Translations under genes and position numbers: made by a program
Notes under the pieces: model-generated
Seen by the model: the letters and a program-made list of their open reading frames with translations, nothing else
Database searches by the model: none
What the model was told of the DNA's origin: nothing
Assembly (NCBI GenBank): GCA_029007985.1
Contig: JAQXIW010000043.1
Coordinates: 18,484-82,483 of the forward strand
Source: Oscillospiraceae bacterium
Lineage (GTDB): Bacteria; Bacillota; Clostridia; Oscillospirales; Ruminococcaceae
Length of the DNA stretch: 64,000 nucleotides
Direction of reading: 5' to 3'
Shown here: one piece after another, positions 53,708 to 63,869 of the stretch
How positions within the stretch are numbered: position 1 is the stretch's first letter
Layout: each line of letters opens with the position of its first letter

Positions 53708-55672
53708 TTATCTGATTTTGCTGCCTGCCGGGACAGAGTCGTCGACAAAAATTACTTTTGCCGCATTGTCCGACATATCGGCGGCCAAAATCATACCGTC
53801 GCTGACCTGACCTGCCATTTTTCTCGGGGCAAGGTTGTCGACTATCATAACTTTTTTGCCGATGAGATCATCCGGTGAATACCATTCGCGGATTCCCGAA
53901 AGAATTGTCCTCTCTCTCTTGCCGTCAAAAACGGTGTTGCAAAGGAGTTTCTTTGAATTTTCCACGACCGTGCAGTTTCTGATTTCGCCGACGATGACAT
54001 TAACTTTTGAGAAATCATCAAATGAAATTGTCTCGGCTTTTTCTTCTTTTACGGTCTCGGCCGCTTTTTTGGCTTCCTCCGCTTTCCGTTTAGCCGCCTT
54101 TTTTGCAGCCTCTTCTTCCCGGATTTTAGCCAGCTCTTTTTCCTTGTCTATTCTCGGGAAGATAATGCCGCCCTTTGCGACCTTGACATTGTGCTTATAA
54201 CCGAATTCTTTGAGAGACTCGTATGTCAAATCGTCGCTTGTAAATCCGAGCTGCCGGGAAATTTTCGGCGTTGTGTTAGGCAGATAGGCCTGTAAAAGTG
54301 TAGTGACATAACGCAGAGATTCCACAAGAACATACAAAACCGTGGCAAGTCTTGTTTTGTTGGCTTCGTCCTTCGCCAAAATCCACGGAGCAGTTTCGTC
54401 GATGTACTTGTTTGCTCTCTGTACAACGGCGAATATTTCCGCAAGGGCCTGCGGAATGCTCAAATCGTCCATATATTTTTCTGTTTTTGATGTGAGAGTG
54501 TTACACAGTTCGATGAGCTCCTTGTCAAGTTCCGTATATTCTCTGTCCTCCGGCAGCCGTCCGCCGAAATATTTCTCAATCATTGCAACCGTGCGGGAAA
54601 CAAGGTTGCCCAAATCGTTTGCAAGGTCTGAATTTGTCCTGTCGATAAGTCTTTCATGAGTGTAAACGCCGTCGTTGCCGAACGGAACTTCTCTCAAAAG
54701 ATAATATCTGACGGCGTCGACGCCGTACTTTTCACAGAGAACGACCGGGTCGACAACATTGCCTACGGATTTTGACATTTTTCCGCCCTCCAGAAGCAAC
54801 CAGCCGTGGCCGAATACTCTCTTCGGAAGAGGCAAATCCAAAGCCATGAGCATAGCCGGCCAAATGATTGTGTGGAAACGCAGAATTTCCTTGCCGACCA
54901 TGTGGATGTCTGCCGGCCAGTACTTGTCAAAATCTTTGTACTCGTTATTTTCATAGCCCAATGCGGTAATGTAGTTTGAAAGGGCGTCGACCCATACATA
55001 AACCGTGTGCTCCGGGTCAAATGTGACAGGGATGCCCCACGGCACAGTCGTTCTTGAAACGCACAAATCCTGCAGACCCTGTTTGATGAACGAAATCATC
55101 TCATTCTTTCTCCGCTCCGGCTGAATGAAATCCGGGTGCTCCTCGTAGTGTTTGAGCAGAGCGTCGGAATATTTGCCCAGCTTGAAGAAATATGCGTCCT
55201 CTTTTGCGGCGTATACGTCTCTGCCGCAGTCAGGGCATTTGCCGTCTACAAGCTGTGACTGAGTCCAGAATGTTTCACACGGTTTGCAGTACATGCCTTC
55301 GTAGTAGCCTTTGTATATTTCGCCCTTGTCGTACAGTCTCTTGAAGATTTTCTGAACGGCCTCTACATGATAGTCATCTGTTGTGCGGATGTATCTGTCA
55401 TAGCTTACATCTAAAAGCTTCCAAAGCTCTTTGACATTTGCGACGATTTCATCTACATACTGCTTTGGGGTTTTGCCTACCGCGGCGGCCTTGTCCTGTA
55501 TTTTCTGGCCGTGCTCGTCCGTGCCGGTGAGATACATTACATCGTAGCCCTGAAGCCTTTTGTATCTTGCCAGCGCGTCGCAGGCGACTGTTGTATAACT
55601 GTGGCCGATGTGAAGATTATCAGACGGATAATAAATCGGCGTAGTTATATAGAATGTTTTTTTCTTTTCCAT
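53708..55672 (-). CDS. metG: Methionyl-tRNA synthetase with C-terminal tRNA-binding domain
   Basis: A 654-residue class I synthetase that charges tRNA-Met. HIGH-type motif in PIYYPSDNLHIGHSYTTV, zinc knuckle CKPC with CPDC (residues about 128-148), KMSKS in GGKMSKSVGN, and the anticodon-binding helices. An acidic/lysine-rich linker (KRKAEEAKKAAETVKEEKAE) joins the EMAPII/Arc1p-like domain at about 550-654 (FSKVNVIVGEIRNC, APRKMAGQVSDGMILAA). CGGAGGG precedes the ATG. A T-box leader controls it. Confidence 0.96.
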   Translation of the reverse strand: MEKKKTFYITTPIYYPSDNLHIGHSYTTVACDALARYKRLQGYDVMYLTGTDEHGQKIQDKAAAVGKTPKQYVDEIVANVKELWKLLDVSYDRYIRTTDDYHVEAVQKIFKRLYDKGEIYKGYYEGMYCKPCETFWTQSQLVDGKCPDCGRDVYAAKEDAYFFKLGKYSDALLKHYEEHPDFIQPERRKNEMISFIKQGLQDLCVSRTTVPWGIPVTFDPEHTVYVWVDALSNYITALGYENNEYKDFDKYWPADIHMVGKEILRFHTIIWPAMLMALDLPLPKRVFGHGWLLLEGGKMSKSVGNVVDPVVLCEKYGVDAVRYYLLREVPFGNDGVYTHERLIDRTNSDLANDLGNLVSRTVAMIEKYFGGRLPEDREYTELDKELIELCNTLTSKTEKYMDDLSIPQALAEIFAVVQRANKYIDETAPWILAKDEANKTRLATVLYVLVESLRYVTTLLQAYLPNTTPKISRQLGFTSDDLTYESLKEFGYKHNVKVAKGGIIFPRIDKEKELAKIREEEAAKKAAKRKAEEAKKAAETVKEEKAETISFDDFSKVNVIVGEIRNCTVVENSKKLLCNTVFDGKRERTILSGIREWYSPDDLIGKKVMIVDNLAPRKMAGQVSDGMILAADMSDNAAKVIFVDDSVPAGSKIR

Positions 55673-55721
55673 ATTGATTCCCTCCGTTTATTTTTTGATT
55701 ATTTTCAGGCTGAGAGATAAT

Positions 55722-55995
55722 AAAAAGCCCCCGTCCCGAAAAACTCAGGGACGAGAGCAATTAACTTCGTGATACCACCCTAATTCGCCCGTATCTCACA
55801 ATACAGGCCTCATAAACTGCAATACAGTCTGTCACTGTAACGGGTGAAACCCGTCGTAGCCTTGGATTTGACTCTTCGGTACGCGGCTCCGAGACCATCT
55901 TCATCGGTGTTCATTGTGCCCGTTTTCAGCTTCCCGGGCTCTCTGTGACAAATTCGACCGGCTACTCTTCTCTTCATAGCCTTTAATGTATATAC
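55722..55995 (-). promoter_or_regulatory. T-box riboswitch upstream of metG
   Basis: Minus strand: after a promoter comes a structured leader of about 270 bases containing the T-box core AGGGTGGTATCACG (55768-55781), which pairs with uncharged tRNA, then a terminator, CGTCCC/GGGACG with T-run (55722-55756). Uncharged tRNA-Met would favour the antiterminator and metG expression. An ATG specifier is plausible: ATG triplets occur in the Stem I region, but I could not fix which is in the loop. Confidence 0.88.
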
Positions 55996-55999
55996 TGAA

Positions 56000-56028
56000 A
56001 TTATACAACCGGTGAAAAAATTTGTCAA
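56000..56028 (-). promoter_or_regulatory. Promoter of the metG T-box operon
   Basis: Full-consensus TTGACA and TATAAT on the minus strand, 17 bases apart. Confidence 0.9.
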
Positions 56029-56040
56029 ACGGGAATATGC

Positions 56041-57072
56041 TTATTTTTTCTTTTTCAGCTTTTTTCGTATGTCGAGAGCAAAATCAATCGCTTTTTCATA
56101 CAGAGGGTCAAACACTATTTTGAATTCACCGGCTGTTTCGATGACCCGGCCGGAGAAATTTGATTTGAATTCTAAAATTCTGTAAAGTTCTTCGCCGTCT
56201 TCCGGTCGGGGTGCAACGCCCTGCATGTCATAAGTGTGACAGCCGCCTTCACAGGCCCATTTCATCAGCTCGTACTGTAAACCGTAAGTCGGGCGCAAAT
56301 TTCTCATTTCGGCGGTCGAACAGCCGTATACATGCGATGTTGTACCGGCATACTGTACCGCAACGCCGCCGCAGAGAGGCTTGTCTTCGTAATAAGCCAT
56401 ATACAGTCGGCACCTGTCGCCGAAAGCTGCAAGCATTTTTTCAAAGTACTCTTTCGGGCGGATTGAGAAATGCTGTCTTATGCCTGTTTCCCGGTATATT
56501 TTATAAAAATCATCCAGACCTTCCAAGCCGCAATTTTTGTATCCTACGCCTTTTTTGTACGGGTATCTCATTTTATATCTGGTGTCCCTGTCCATTTTTG
56601 CCATCAATTCGTCAATAGACATACCTTTGATATAATTGAGCATATAGTTGTATCTCGGTTGAATCGTGTCGTGAAACCGGGCGTGCTCCTTTATCGTCAA
56701 GCCGCATTCCTTAAAAAGAGATATTGTCTTTTCGTCGTCTACCGTTACGAGTGGGTCCATAATAAAGACATAGGCTTTGTGCTTTTTTGCAACCTGTTTT
56801 ACGCCGTCCATCAATTCCGAAATGACCGCTTTATCCGTATAGTCGCACACAGGGCCGCGGCAGGCATACATCATTGACTTAATGCCGAGTTTTCTAATCA
56901 AAATAAAAATACCGGCTGTTATCTCGCCGTCACCGTTTCTGATAACAACGATTTCGCTGTCCCACTCCGTTTTGACATTTCCCCAATAAGGGCTTTGTTG
57001 GAATGCGCCGTGGGGGTGAGAGGAACAAAACCGCTCAAATTCATCGTATTTATCTTTACTTAATATTTCCAT
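56041..57072 (-). CDS. FemAB-family peptidyltransferase (peptidoglycan bridge)
   Basis: A 343-residue FemX/FemA-type enzyme, which adds amino acids from aminoacyl-tRNA to the lipid II peptide stem. It starts with PHGAFQQSPYWGNVK, the conserved FemAB start, and has two GNAT-like halves (first up to about 160; second with KPLCGGVAVQYAGTTSHVYG and the ending FDPLYEKAIDFALDIRKK). The coiled-coil hairpin seen in staphylococcal FemA is not evident. Number and type of residue added cannot be told from sequence. Confidence 0.87.
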   Translation of the reverse strand: MEILSKDKYDEFERFCSSHPHGAFQQSPYWGNVKTEWDSEIVVIRNGDGEITAGIFILIRKLGIKSMMYACRGPVCDYTDKAVISELMDGVKQVAKKHKAYVFIMDPLVTVDDEKTISLFKECGLTIKEHARFHDTIQPRYNYMLNYIKGMSIDELMAKMDRDTRYKMRYPYKKGVGYKNCGLEGLDDFYKIYRETGIRQHFSIRPKEYFEKMLAAFGDRCRLYMAYYEDKPLCGGVAVQYAGTTSHVYGCSTAEMRNLRPTYGLQYELMKWACEGGCHTYDMQGVAPRPEDGEELYRILEFKSNFSGRVIETAGEFKIVFDPLYEKAIDFALDIRKKLKKKK

Positions 57073-57158
57073 ATTTAAGCCTTTCAGTAAGTTTGTAGTT
57101 CAGTAATATACAGTATAGCACAAATTGTGAAAAATTACACATAAATTTTATTATTAAA

Positions 57159-57187
57159 TTGACTTTGTTGTTAATATTTGATAATCT
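57159..57187 (+). promoter_or_regulatory. Promoter of the toroid lipoprotein gene
   Basis: TTGACT and TAATCT are 17 bases apart, about 43 bases before the ATG. Confidence 0.5.
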
Positions 57188-57229
57188 TATTAAGTAATAA
57201 CATGGTGTATCATACACATCGGAGGCAAA

Positions 57230-58519
57230 ATGAAATCAACAAAAAGGATTATTTCTGCCGTACTTGCCGTTTTCGCCGCAGTGTCGATGACGGCGTGTTC
57301 GCAGAAGGCAAAAAATATAGACACAAGCACGGAGCTGGGCAAAAATGTTGAGGCAACCGCGTCCTATGTCTATAAAAAGTTAGGCAACAACCCGAAACAG
57401 GGCACGGAAATGAGCGTTATTTCCCTGCTTGAAAGCGGATATATGGACTATTGGGATGACAGGGCGCAAAACTATGTCATCAACATGAATACATTTATTC
57501 AAAAGGGCGGCAACAAAATAGCCGACAAAAAGAATATTCTGTGGGATCAGTACCCGATAGTATTTGAGACATTCACAGCCTGCGGCATATATGCGGACAA
57601 GACCGCAAACGCCGATCTCACACAGGGTATCACCGTTGATGCCATCACTCTTATGGGCGGCTTTGACAACAAGATTAACTGTCTTACGGCTCTCGAATGC
57701 GGGGGCTTGGGCGTTTATCAGTCATACAACAACGAAAACCTGACAAGAGAAGATTTAGTCGAGTTTATTCTCGGCTTACAGCAGCCGGACGGCTCTTTCT
57801 CATACTCGGGTATGACAGACGGTTTGACTGTCGCAAAAGTCACATCCGACGCGGTTATCGCTCTCATGAGCACAGCACAGACTGAGGAAATAACACGGGC
57901 GGCAAACAAAGGCGCGGATTATCTTAAAAACACTGTCAAACCGACAGATGATCTGTACGATGTTTGCGCAACGGTTATCGCTCTCAACTACGCCGGTCGA
58001 GACGCGCGGGACTATGTGGACGGACTGGCAATAAGAGCATATTCCGACGGCTCCTATTCAAAAAATACGGCGGATAAAAAAGGTAATATCGAGGACTCCT
58101 CATATGTGCTTCTTGCTTTGTCCAGCCAGTACAGATTTGAAAAGGGAATGGCAAAGGTCTACGACTATTCCGAATCTTACGGTATGGCGCACAATAAGCT
58201 CAGCCCAATGTGGAAAACCTATGTAAACATTATGAAGGTTGCGCTCGGCTTTATCATTCTCGGTTTGATAGGTCTGTTTATTCTGTCGAGAGTCAGAATA
58301 GCAAAATGGAGAAAAGCCGGTATTTACAACGAGCGGGCAAGCAGAATGTATACAGACGCGGAATTGGAACGGATTAGAAAAGAAAAAGAACTTCACGCAC
58401 AAAAACTTGAGCGGGAAAACAATCGGTCCGTCGATGAAACCGATGCAAAAGAAATAAACGAAACATCGACAGATGTAAACGAAATATCCGGCTCCGGCGA
58501 TGATTCCGGCGACGAATAA
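57230..58519 (+). CDS. Lipoprotein with prenyltransferase-like alpha/alpha toroid and membrane helix
   Basis: A 429-residue exported protein: lipoprotein signal (LAVFAAVSMTACS), then about 290 residues of helical repeats with the toroid signature LGLQQPDGSFSYSG, SDAVIALMS and SSYVLLALS. A membrane helix follows (KVALGFIILGLIGLFILSRV), then a highly charged, Asp/Glu/Ser-rich cytoplasmic tail. The toroid fold occurs in terpene cyclases and complement-like proteins, and in many secreted clostridial proteins beside DUF4430. The catalytic residues of cyclases are not visible, so a binding or adhesion role is more likely. Being anchored at both ends is unusual. Confidence 0.75.
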   Translation: MKSTKRIISAVLAVFAAVSMTACSQKAKNIDTSTELGKNVEATASYVYKKLGNNPKQGTEMSVISLLESGYMDYWDDRAQNYVINMNTFIQKGGNKIADKKNILWDQYPIVFETFTACGIYADKTANADLTQGITVDAITLMGGFDNKINCLTALECGGLGVYQSYNNENLTREDLVEFILGLQQPDGSFSYSGMTDGLTVAKVTSDAVIALMSTAQTEEITRAANKGADYLKNTVKPTDDLYDVCATVIALNYAGRDARDYVDGLAIRAYSDGSYSKNTADKKGNIEDSSYVLLALSSQYRFEKGMAKVYDYSESYGMAHNKLSPMWKTYVNIMKVALGFIILGLIGLFILSRVRIAKWRKAGIYNERASRMYTDAELERIRKEKELHAQKLERENNRSVDETDAKEINETSTDVNEISGSGDDSGDE

Positions 58520-58529
58520 CAAATAGATT

Positions 58530-58560
58530 ACACAGCCGAAAAACTCGGCTGTGTTTTTAC
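58530..58560 (+). terminator. Terminator of the toroid lipoprotein gene
   Basis: ACACAGCCGA at 58530-58539 pairs with 58545-58554, then TTTTAC. Confidence 0.9.
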
Positions 58561-58581
58561 TTTATTAGAAACATAAAACAT

Positions 58582-58610
58582 AAAAAACGCGGGATAACCA
58601 AACCCGCGTT
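58582..58610 (-). terminator. Terminator of the HD-domain gene
   Basis: AACGCGGG at 58586-58593 pairs with 58603-58610. On the minus strand TTTT follows. Confidence 0.8.
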
Positions 58611-58646
58611 TCGTACTTTTATTAAAATATACTCGGAACAAAATCC

Positions 58647-59246
58647 CTATTTGTTATTTACTTTCGAAGTGCCTTTTTCTAAAAGGTAAGTTGCCTCCAA
58701 ATCCGCCAGATGAGTCATTACGGCAAGGGGATACATTCTGAAAGCTTCGCTCATCGCATAGCCGCCGGCTTTGGCAGAGTCGTCAAAACCGCCCATATGC
58801 CAGCGTATAGCCATTGCCTCCTCCACGGACAGCCTCATAAACCAGTTTATCAGGAAAACGCTCTTTTCGCCGTGACCGTAAGGAAATGCGTCTTCGACTT
58901 GGAAAAACGGAACTTTTTCCCACACGCCGGTTTCGTCGTTTTTGACATTTCTCAAACTCTGTTTATAAAAGTTTGCTTTGCATATATCGTGACACAGCGC
59001 GACAATGGCTATACTTTCATCGCTGTATCTCTCTTCTTCCGGCAGAGATTCGTTTCTTGATTTGAGAACGCGATAAACATTCAATGAATGCATCACAAGG
59101 CCGCATTCGCACGCACCGTGGAATTTTGTTGACGCCGGTGCGGTGAAAAAATCCGTGCCGGACAGCCATTCCAAAAACTTATCCTTGCCCTGTCTTTTGA
59201 CGCAGGAATTAAAAATGTCGTAAAATTCTTCTTTATAGTTTTGCAT
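58647..59246 (-). CDS. HD-domain hydrolase
   Basis: A 199-residue HD-family phosphohydrolase. Metal ligands: the early His of LVMHSLNVY, the His-Asp pair in VALCHDICKANFY, and a late His in RWHMGG, with Asp in THLADLEATY. The size and the LCHDICK motif match a family common in Firmicutes and their phages; the substrate, probably a nucleotide or cyclic nucleotide, is not known. Stands alone on the minus strand, next to the valS leader. Confidence 0.82.
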   Translation of the reverse strand: MQNYKEEFYDIFNSCVKRQGKDKFLEWLSGTDFFTAPASTKFHGACECGLVMHSLNVYRVLKSRNESLPEEERYSDESIAIVALCHDICKANFYKQSLRNVKNDETGVWEKVPFFQVEDAFPYGHGEKSVFLINWFMRLSVEEAMAIRWHMGGFDDSAKAGGYAMSEAFRMYPLAVMTHLADLEATYLLEKGTSKVNNK

Positions 59247-59338
59247 ATTTGCCTCGATTCAATTATTTTATACATTTTATCACAAAACCGGAAAAATAAA
59301 AAGCGATTCGAATTTTCTGTAATTTTCGTCAGTAATTG

Positions 59339-59367
59339 TTGACATATTTGTATATATAGTATAAAAT
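59339..59367 (+). promoter_or_regulatory. Promoter of the valS T-box operon
   Basis: TTGACA and TAAAAT are 17 bases apart. Confidence 0.8.
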
Positions 59368-59373
59368 TAAGAA

Positions 59374-59616
59374 AAAATATCAAAGGCTGTGACGAAGAGT
59401 CAGCATATTGTAAAACCATCAGAGAGCCGGGTTAGGTGTGAGCCGGCGGCATAAAATATGCTGTGTAGCTTCCGAGCCGGTGCGGTGAAGTAACAGTAGT
59501 CGCCCCCGTTTTTCAGCGTTACTGAAATCAAGCGGTCGTTTTCTCAAACGGCAATTTGGGTGGTACCACGGTTGTAAAAATCGTCCCATTTTTCGGGGCG
59601 GTTATTTTTTTATATT
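59374..59616 (+). promoter_or_regulatory. T-box riboswitch upstream of valS
   Basis: A structured leader of about 240 bases ends in the T-box core GGGTGGTACCACG (59558-59570) and a terminator, CGTCCC at 59582-59587 with GGGGCG at 59595-59600, then a long T-run. Uncharged tRNA-Val should promote read-through. I did not fix the specifier codon; several GT-starting triplets are in the Stem I region. Confidence 0.9.
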
Positions 59617-59654
59617 TTTTTACCGTCTCAAAAAAATGAAAAGGAGTAAATATT

Positions 59655-62285
59655 ATGAAAGAACTCGAAAAGGTCTACAACCCTAAACTGGTTGAAGACA
59701 AAATTTATCAGAGATGGCTTGAAAAAAAGTATTTTCACGCAGAGATTGACAAATCCAAAAAGCCGTTCTCCATCGTTATGCCGCCGCCAAACATTACCGG
59801 CCAGCTGCACATGGGCCATGCTCTCGACAACACTTTACAGGATATTCTCACCCGTTACAAGAGAATGCAGGGCTATGCTGCCCTTTGGATTCCGGGTACA
59901 GACCATGCTGCCATTGCCACGGAAGTAAAAATCATCGAGGCAATGCGCAAGGAGGAAGGACTCACAAAAGAGGATATCGGCAGAGAAGCCTTTTTGGAAA
60001 GAGCTTGGGAGTGGAAAGAAAAATACGCCGGCAGAATTACCGAGCAGCTCAAAAAGCTCGGCGTGTCATGCGACTGGGACAGACAGCGTTTCACAATGGA
60101 CGAGGGCTGTTCTAATGCGGTTAAAGAAGTATTCGTAAATCTCTATAATAAAGGCCTTATCTACCGCGGTCAGAGAATCATATCCTGGTGTCCGAGCTGT
60201 CTTACGGCTCTGTCCGACGCCGAGGTTGAATTTGAAGAGCAGGAAGGCTCGCTTTGGCATATCAAATATCCTATCAAGGACAGCAACGAATATATTGTTG
60301 TAGCCACGACGCGCCCTGAGACAATGATAGGCGACAGCGGCGTATGCGTTGCTCCGGACGATGAAAGATACACACATCTCATCGGAAAGACCTGTATTCT
60401 CCCGCTTGTCGGCAGAGAAATACCGATTTTTGCCGATTCTTATGTAGAAAAAGAGTTCGGCACAGGCGCCGTAAAGATGACGCCTGCCCACGACCCTAAC
60501 GACTATGAAGTGGGCCAAAGACACAATCTTGAGGTAATCAAGATCCTCACGGATGACGCTCACATGGCCGACAACACGGGCAAGTATGCCGGCATGGACA
60601 GATACGAAGCAAGAAAGGCAATCGTAAAGGATTTGCAAGATCAGGGTTATCTTGTAAAAACGGAGAAATACGCACACAATGTCGGCACATGCTACCGCTG
60701 TCACAACACTATCGAACCGATGGTTTCAAATCAGTGGTTTGTTAAGATGGAGCCTCTCGCCAAACCTGCTATCGAGGCTGTAAAAAACGGCGACACAAAA
60801 TTCATTCCTGAAAGATTCGACAAAATTTACTTTCACTGGATGGAAAACATCAAGGACTGGTGTATTTCCAGACAAATTTGGTGGGGACACAGAATACCTG
60901 CGTGGTATTGCGATGACTGCGGTGAAATAATTGTTTCAAAGGAAGCACCTTGCGAATGTCCGAAGTGTCATTCGAAAAAACTCCGCCAAGATGAAGATAC
61001 TCTTGACACATGGTTCTCGTCTGCGCTTTGGCCGTTCTCCACAATGGGCTGGCCGGATAAGGATTCGGAAGACCTCAAATTCTTCTACCCGACGGATACG
61101 CTCGTAACCGGTTACGATATTATTTTCTTCTGGGTTGCAAGAATGATGTTCTCCGGTCTTGAACACATGGGCGAAGTACCGTTCAAAAATGTTCTCATTC
61201 ACGGTATCGTTCGTGACGCAAACGGCGTAAAAATGTCAAAATCTTTGGGCAACGGCATTGACCCTCTCGAAGTTATAGATCAATACGGCGCAGACGCATT
61301 GAGATTCACGCTTGCCACAGGCTCGTCCGCCGGCAACGACACGAGATATTCCGAAGAAAAAGTAAAGGCTTCCAGAAACTTTGCCAACAAGCTTTGGAAT
61401 GCCGCCAGATTTATTCTTATGAATATAGACGGCGAAATTGCAGCCGGTCTCCCTGAAAAACTTGAACAGGAAGATAAATGGATTATTTCCGCATTCAACA
61501 GAACGGCAAAAGCCGCCACGGAAAATCTCGACAATTTCGACACAGGTCTTGCGGCGCAGAAAGCCTATGACTTCATTTGGGACGATTTCTGCGACAAGTA
61601 CATCGAAATCGCAAAAACAAGACTCAACGGCACAGACGAAGAGGCTAAAAACAATGTCAGAAGAGTTCTTGTTTATGTAATGAGCGGCGCACTTAAACTT
61701 CTTCACCCGGTTATGCCTTTCATCACTGAGGAAATCTACACGGCGCTGCCGAACAGCGGCGAGTCAATTATGATATCCGACTGGCCGAATTACAGAGAAG
61801 AACTCAACTTTGAAAAAGAAGAAAATTCCCTCAACAGAATTTTTGCACTCGCAAAGGAAATCAGAGCTCTGCGCGCACAGCTCGGCGCACACCCGACAAA
61901 CAAGACTCACCTGATTATCGAGACCGAATACACAGACGACTTTGAACGGGGTCTTGTATTCGTTGAAAAATTTGCATTTGCAAAGGAAACGGTAATCACG
62001 ACGAAATTCGAGGGCGATGCTTCGCAGTACTCTCAGATTGTTGTGGAAGGCGCACGCGCCTTTATTCCTACCGGCGACCTTATCGACAGAGAAAAGGAAA
62101 TTGCAAGACTTAACAAAGAGCTTGCGGCGGTAGAAAAGGATATCCGGATTATTTCCGGCAAACTCAACAACCGGGGCTTCCTTTCAAAAGCTCCTCGGAA
62201 TGTAGTTGAGGGTGAAAGAACAAAGCTTGCCGGCGCACTCGACAAGAAAGAGAAAATACTCGCGTCACTTGCGGCTCTTGGTTGA
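59655..62285 (+). CDS. valS: Valyl-tRNA synthetase
   Basis: An 876-residue class I synthetase that charges tRNA-Val. HIGH motif in [19 protein letters not shown], the editing domain between about 190 and 330 ([18 protein letters not shown]), KMSKS in [15 protein letters not shown], and a C-terminal coiled coil ([20 protein letters not shown]). Length is standard. AAAGGAG precedes the ATG. Controlled by the T-box leader; a terminator separates it from folC. Confidence 0.97.
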   Translation: MKELEKVYNPKLVEDKIYQRWLEKKYFHAEIDKSKKPFSIVMPPPNITGQLHMGHALDNTLQDILTRYKRMQGYAALWIPGTDHAAIATEVKIIEAMRKEEGLTKEDIGREAFLERAWEWKEKYAGRITEQLKKLGVSCDWDRQRFTMDEGCSNAVKEVFVNLYNKGLIYRGQRIISWCPSCLTALSDAEVEFEEQEGSLWHIKYPIKDSNEYIVVATTRPETMIGDSGVCVAPDDERYTHLIGKTCILPLVGREIPIFADSYVEKEFGTGAVKMTPAHDPNDYEVGQRHNLEVIKILTDDAHMADNTGKYAGMDRYEARKAIVKDLQDQGYLVKTEKYAHNVGTCYRCHNTIEPMVSNQWFVKMEPLAKPAIEAVKNGDTKFIPERFDKIYFHWMENIKDWCISRQIWWGHRIPAWYCDDCGEIIVSKEAPCECPKCHSKKLRQDEDTLDTWFSSALWPFSTMGWPDKDSEDLKFFYPTDTLVTGYDIIFFWVARMMFSGLEHMGEVPFKNVLIHGIVRDANGVKMSKSLGNGIDPLEVIDQYGADALRFTLATGSSAGNDTRYSEEKVKASRNFANKLWNAARFILMNIDGEIAAGLPEKLEQEDKWIISAFNRTAKAATENLDNFDTGLAAQKAYDFIWDDFCDKYIEIAKTRLNGTDEEAKNNVRRVLVYVMSGALKLLHPVMPFITEEIYTALPNSGESIMISDWPNYREELNFEKEENSLNRIFALAKEIRALRAQLGAHPTNKTHLIIETEYTDDFERGLVFVEKFAFAKETVITTKFEGDASQYSQIVVEGARAFIPTGDLIDREKEIARLNKELAAVEKDIRIISGKLNNRGFLSKAPRNVVEGERTKLAGALDKKEKILASLAALG

Positions 62286-62292
62286 TAATAAG

Positions 62293-62322
62293 ATGACAAG
62301 GTTTAATACCTTGTCATTTTTC
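62293..62322 (+). terminator. Terminator of valS
   Basis: ATGACAAGGT at 62293-62302 pairs perfectly with 62308-62317, then TTTC. Confidence 0.88.
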
Positions 62323-62370
62323 TTTTATATGTCTATAATATATATGTTACTATGATGAGGGGTAAATGTA

Positions 62371-63654
62371 ATGACATATTCCGAAGCACTTGACTTTATT
62401 CATTCGAGACCGAGGGTAAAAAACACCGGCGACCACAGCACGATGCTTTATTTGCTTGACAGCTTAGGCAACCCTCAGGACAAACTTAAATATATTCATA
62501 TATCCGGCACAAACGGCAAAGGCAGCTGCGCGGCGATGTGTGCAAATGTGTTGAAATTCGCCGGATATAAAACGGGAATGAATATTTCGCCATATGTGAT
62601 TGACTTTCGCGAAAGAATACAGATTAACGGCGAATATATTTCAAAAAAAGACTTGCTGGATATAGTCGAAAAAGTCAAACCGACCGTAGAAAAACTCGAT
62701 AACGAAAATAAAATTATTTCGGAATTTGCGCTTGTGACGGCTATCGCGTTTACTTATTTTTCAAAAGAGAATGTCGATGTCGTTTGCCTTGAAGTCGGAA
62801 TGGGCGGCAAAAATGACTGCACTAATATAATAAAGAACAATCTCTGCGCTTGTATTATGAACATTGCTTTTGACCATACGCGGATTTTAGGAGATACTCT
62901 GTCAGACATTGCACAGCACAAGGCCGGTATAATAAAGGATAACTGTCCGACTGTCGTCTATCCGGCAATGGAGAAAGAAGCTCTCAATGTCATCAAAGAT
63001 GTGTGCAAGGCAAAAAACAGTATTTTGAATATTCCGGATATATCACGGTTGAGTGTAAAAACCACAGGATTTTTGAAATCACAAATGGATTACAAAAATC
63101 TCTCGATATGCCAGTCATTCTGCGGCCTTCACCAGAGCTACAATGCGATGACGGTAATAGAAGCGATGAATTGTCTTAGAAAGCAGGGATATGCAATATC
63201 CGACGAAGATATAGTGAAAGGAATAGAGACAACCGTATTTCCGCGGAGAATCGAGTTGATTTCTGAAAATCCGCTGATAATACTCGACGGCGGCCACAAC
63301 ATTGACGGCATTACCGCCCTGACAAATGTGTTAAAAGAAAACAATATATATGATGTAAGCTGTATTTGGGCGTCCTTGTCGGATAAGGAGCCGGAAAAAA
63401 TAGCAGAATTGCTGTCGCCTTATGTATCAAAACTGTACACTATAAAAATAGAAGACAACAAAAGGGCCCTGTCAAGCGACAGGCTTTCGCAAATGGCAAA
63501 AAAGTATATAGACAATGTGATTACGGCAAAAAATGTAAAAGAAGCCATTGACATGGCGATAGAAGAAAAAGACGAGAAAATTTTAATATGCGGCTCACTG
63601 TATTTGGCGTCGGAAGCCAGAGAGTATTTGATGAAGCTAAAAGAAGTATTGTGA
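62371..63654 (+). CDS. folC: Folylpolyglutamate synthase / dihydrofolate synthase
   Basis: A 427-residue Mur-ligase-type enzyme that adds glutamate to folates. P loop IHISGTNGKGSCAAMCANV, the folate loop SPYVIDFRERIQINGEYI, and GMGGKNDCTNII where most have GLGGRLDATN. ILDGGHNIDG marks the C-terminal Rossmann-like domain. The Lys of AQHKAGIIK is the site usually carbamylated. AGGGG precedes the ATG. Downstream of valS, as in many Firmicutes, but here after a terminator. Confidence 0.94.
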   Translation: MTYSEALDFIHSRPRVKNTGDHSTMLYLLDSLGNPQDKLKYIHISGTNGKGSCAAMCANVLKFAGYKTGMNISPYVIDFRERIQINGEYISKKDLLDIVEKVKPTVEKLDNENKIISEFALVTAIAFTYFSKENVDVVCLEVGMGGKNDCTNIIKNNLCACIMNIAFDHTRILGDTLSDIAQHKAGIIKDNCPTVVYPAMEKEALNVIKDVCKAKNSILNIPDISRLSVKTTGFLKSQMDYKNLSICQSFCGLHQSYNAMTVIEAMNCLRKQGYAISDEDIVKGIETTVFPRRIELISENPLIILDGGHNIDGITALTNVLKENNIYDVSCIWASLSDKEPEKIAELLSPYVSKLYTIKIEDNKRALSSDRLSQMAKKYIDNVITAKNVKEAIDMAIEEKDEKILICGSLYLASEAREYLMKLKEVL

Positions 63655-63733
63655 ATTGTTGACATATAAAAGCCTATATTATTAGTAAATAATGAGAATT
63701 TTACACAAATATGAAAAACATTAAAAATAATGC

Positions 63734-63762
63734 TTTACAAAGTCTGTCAAATATAGTAAAAT
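63734..63762 (+). promoter_or_regulatory. Upstream promoter (P1) of the right-edge transcription unit
   Basis: TTTACA and TAAAAT are 17 bases apart. Confidence 0.6.
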
Positions 63763-63833
63763 TTATCTCACCGACGCAAGAGCGGTATGAAATCACATCG
63801 AAATTTTTCTGAACATTTTCTAAAAAAAAGTTG

Positions 63834-63862
63834 TTGACAGAAACAAAGAGATGTGCTAAAAT
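63834..63862 (+). promoter_or_regulatory. Downstream promoter (P2) of the right-edge transcription unit
   Basis: Perfect TTGACA and TAAAAT, 17 bases apart, exactly 100 bases after P1. Confidence 0.75.
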
Positions 63863-63869
63863 ATTCAAG

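Noticed and set aside
63659..63687. A third promoter beginning TTGACA at 63659
   Set aside because: At 17-base spacing the -10 would be TTAGTA, too far from consensus.
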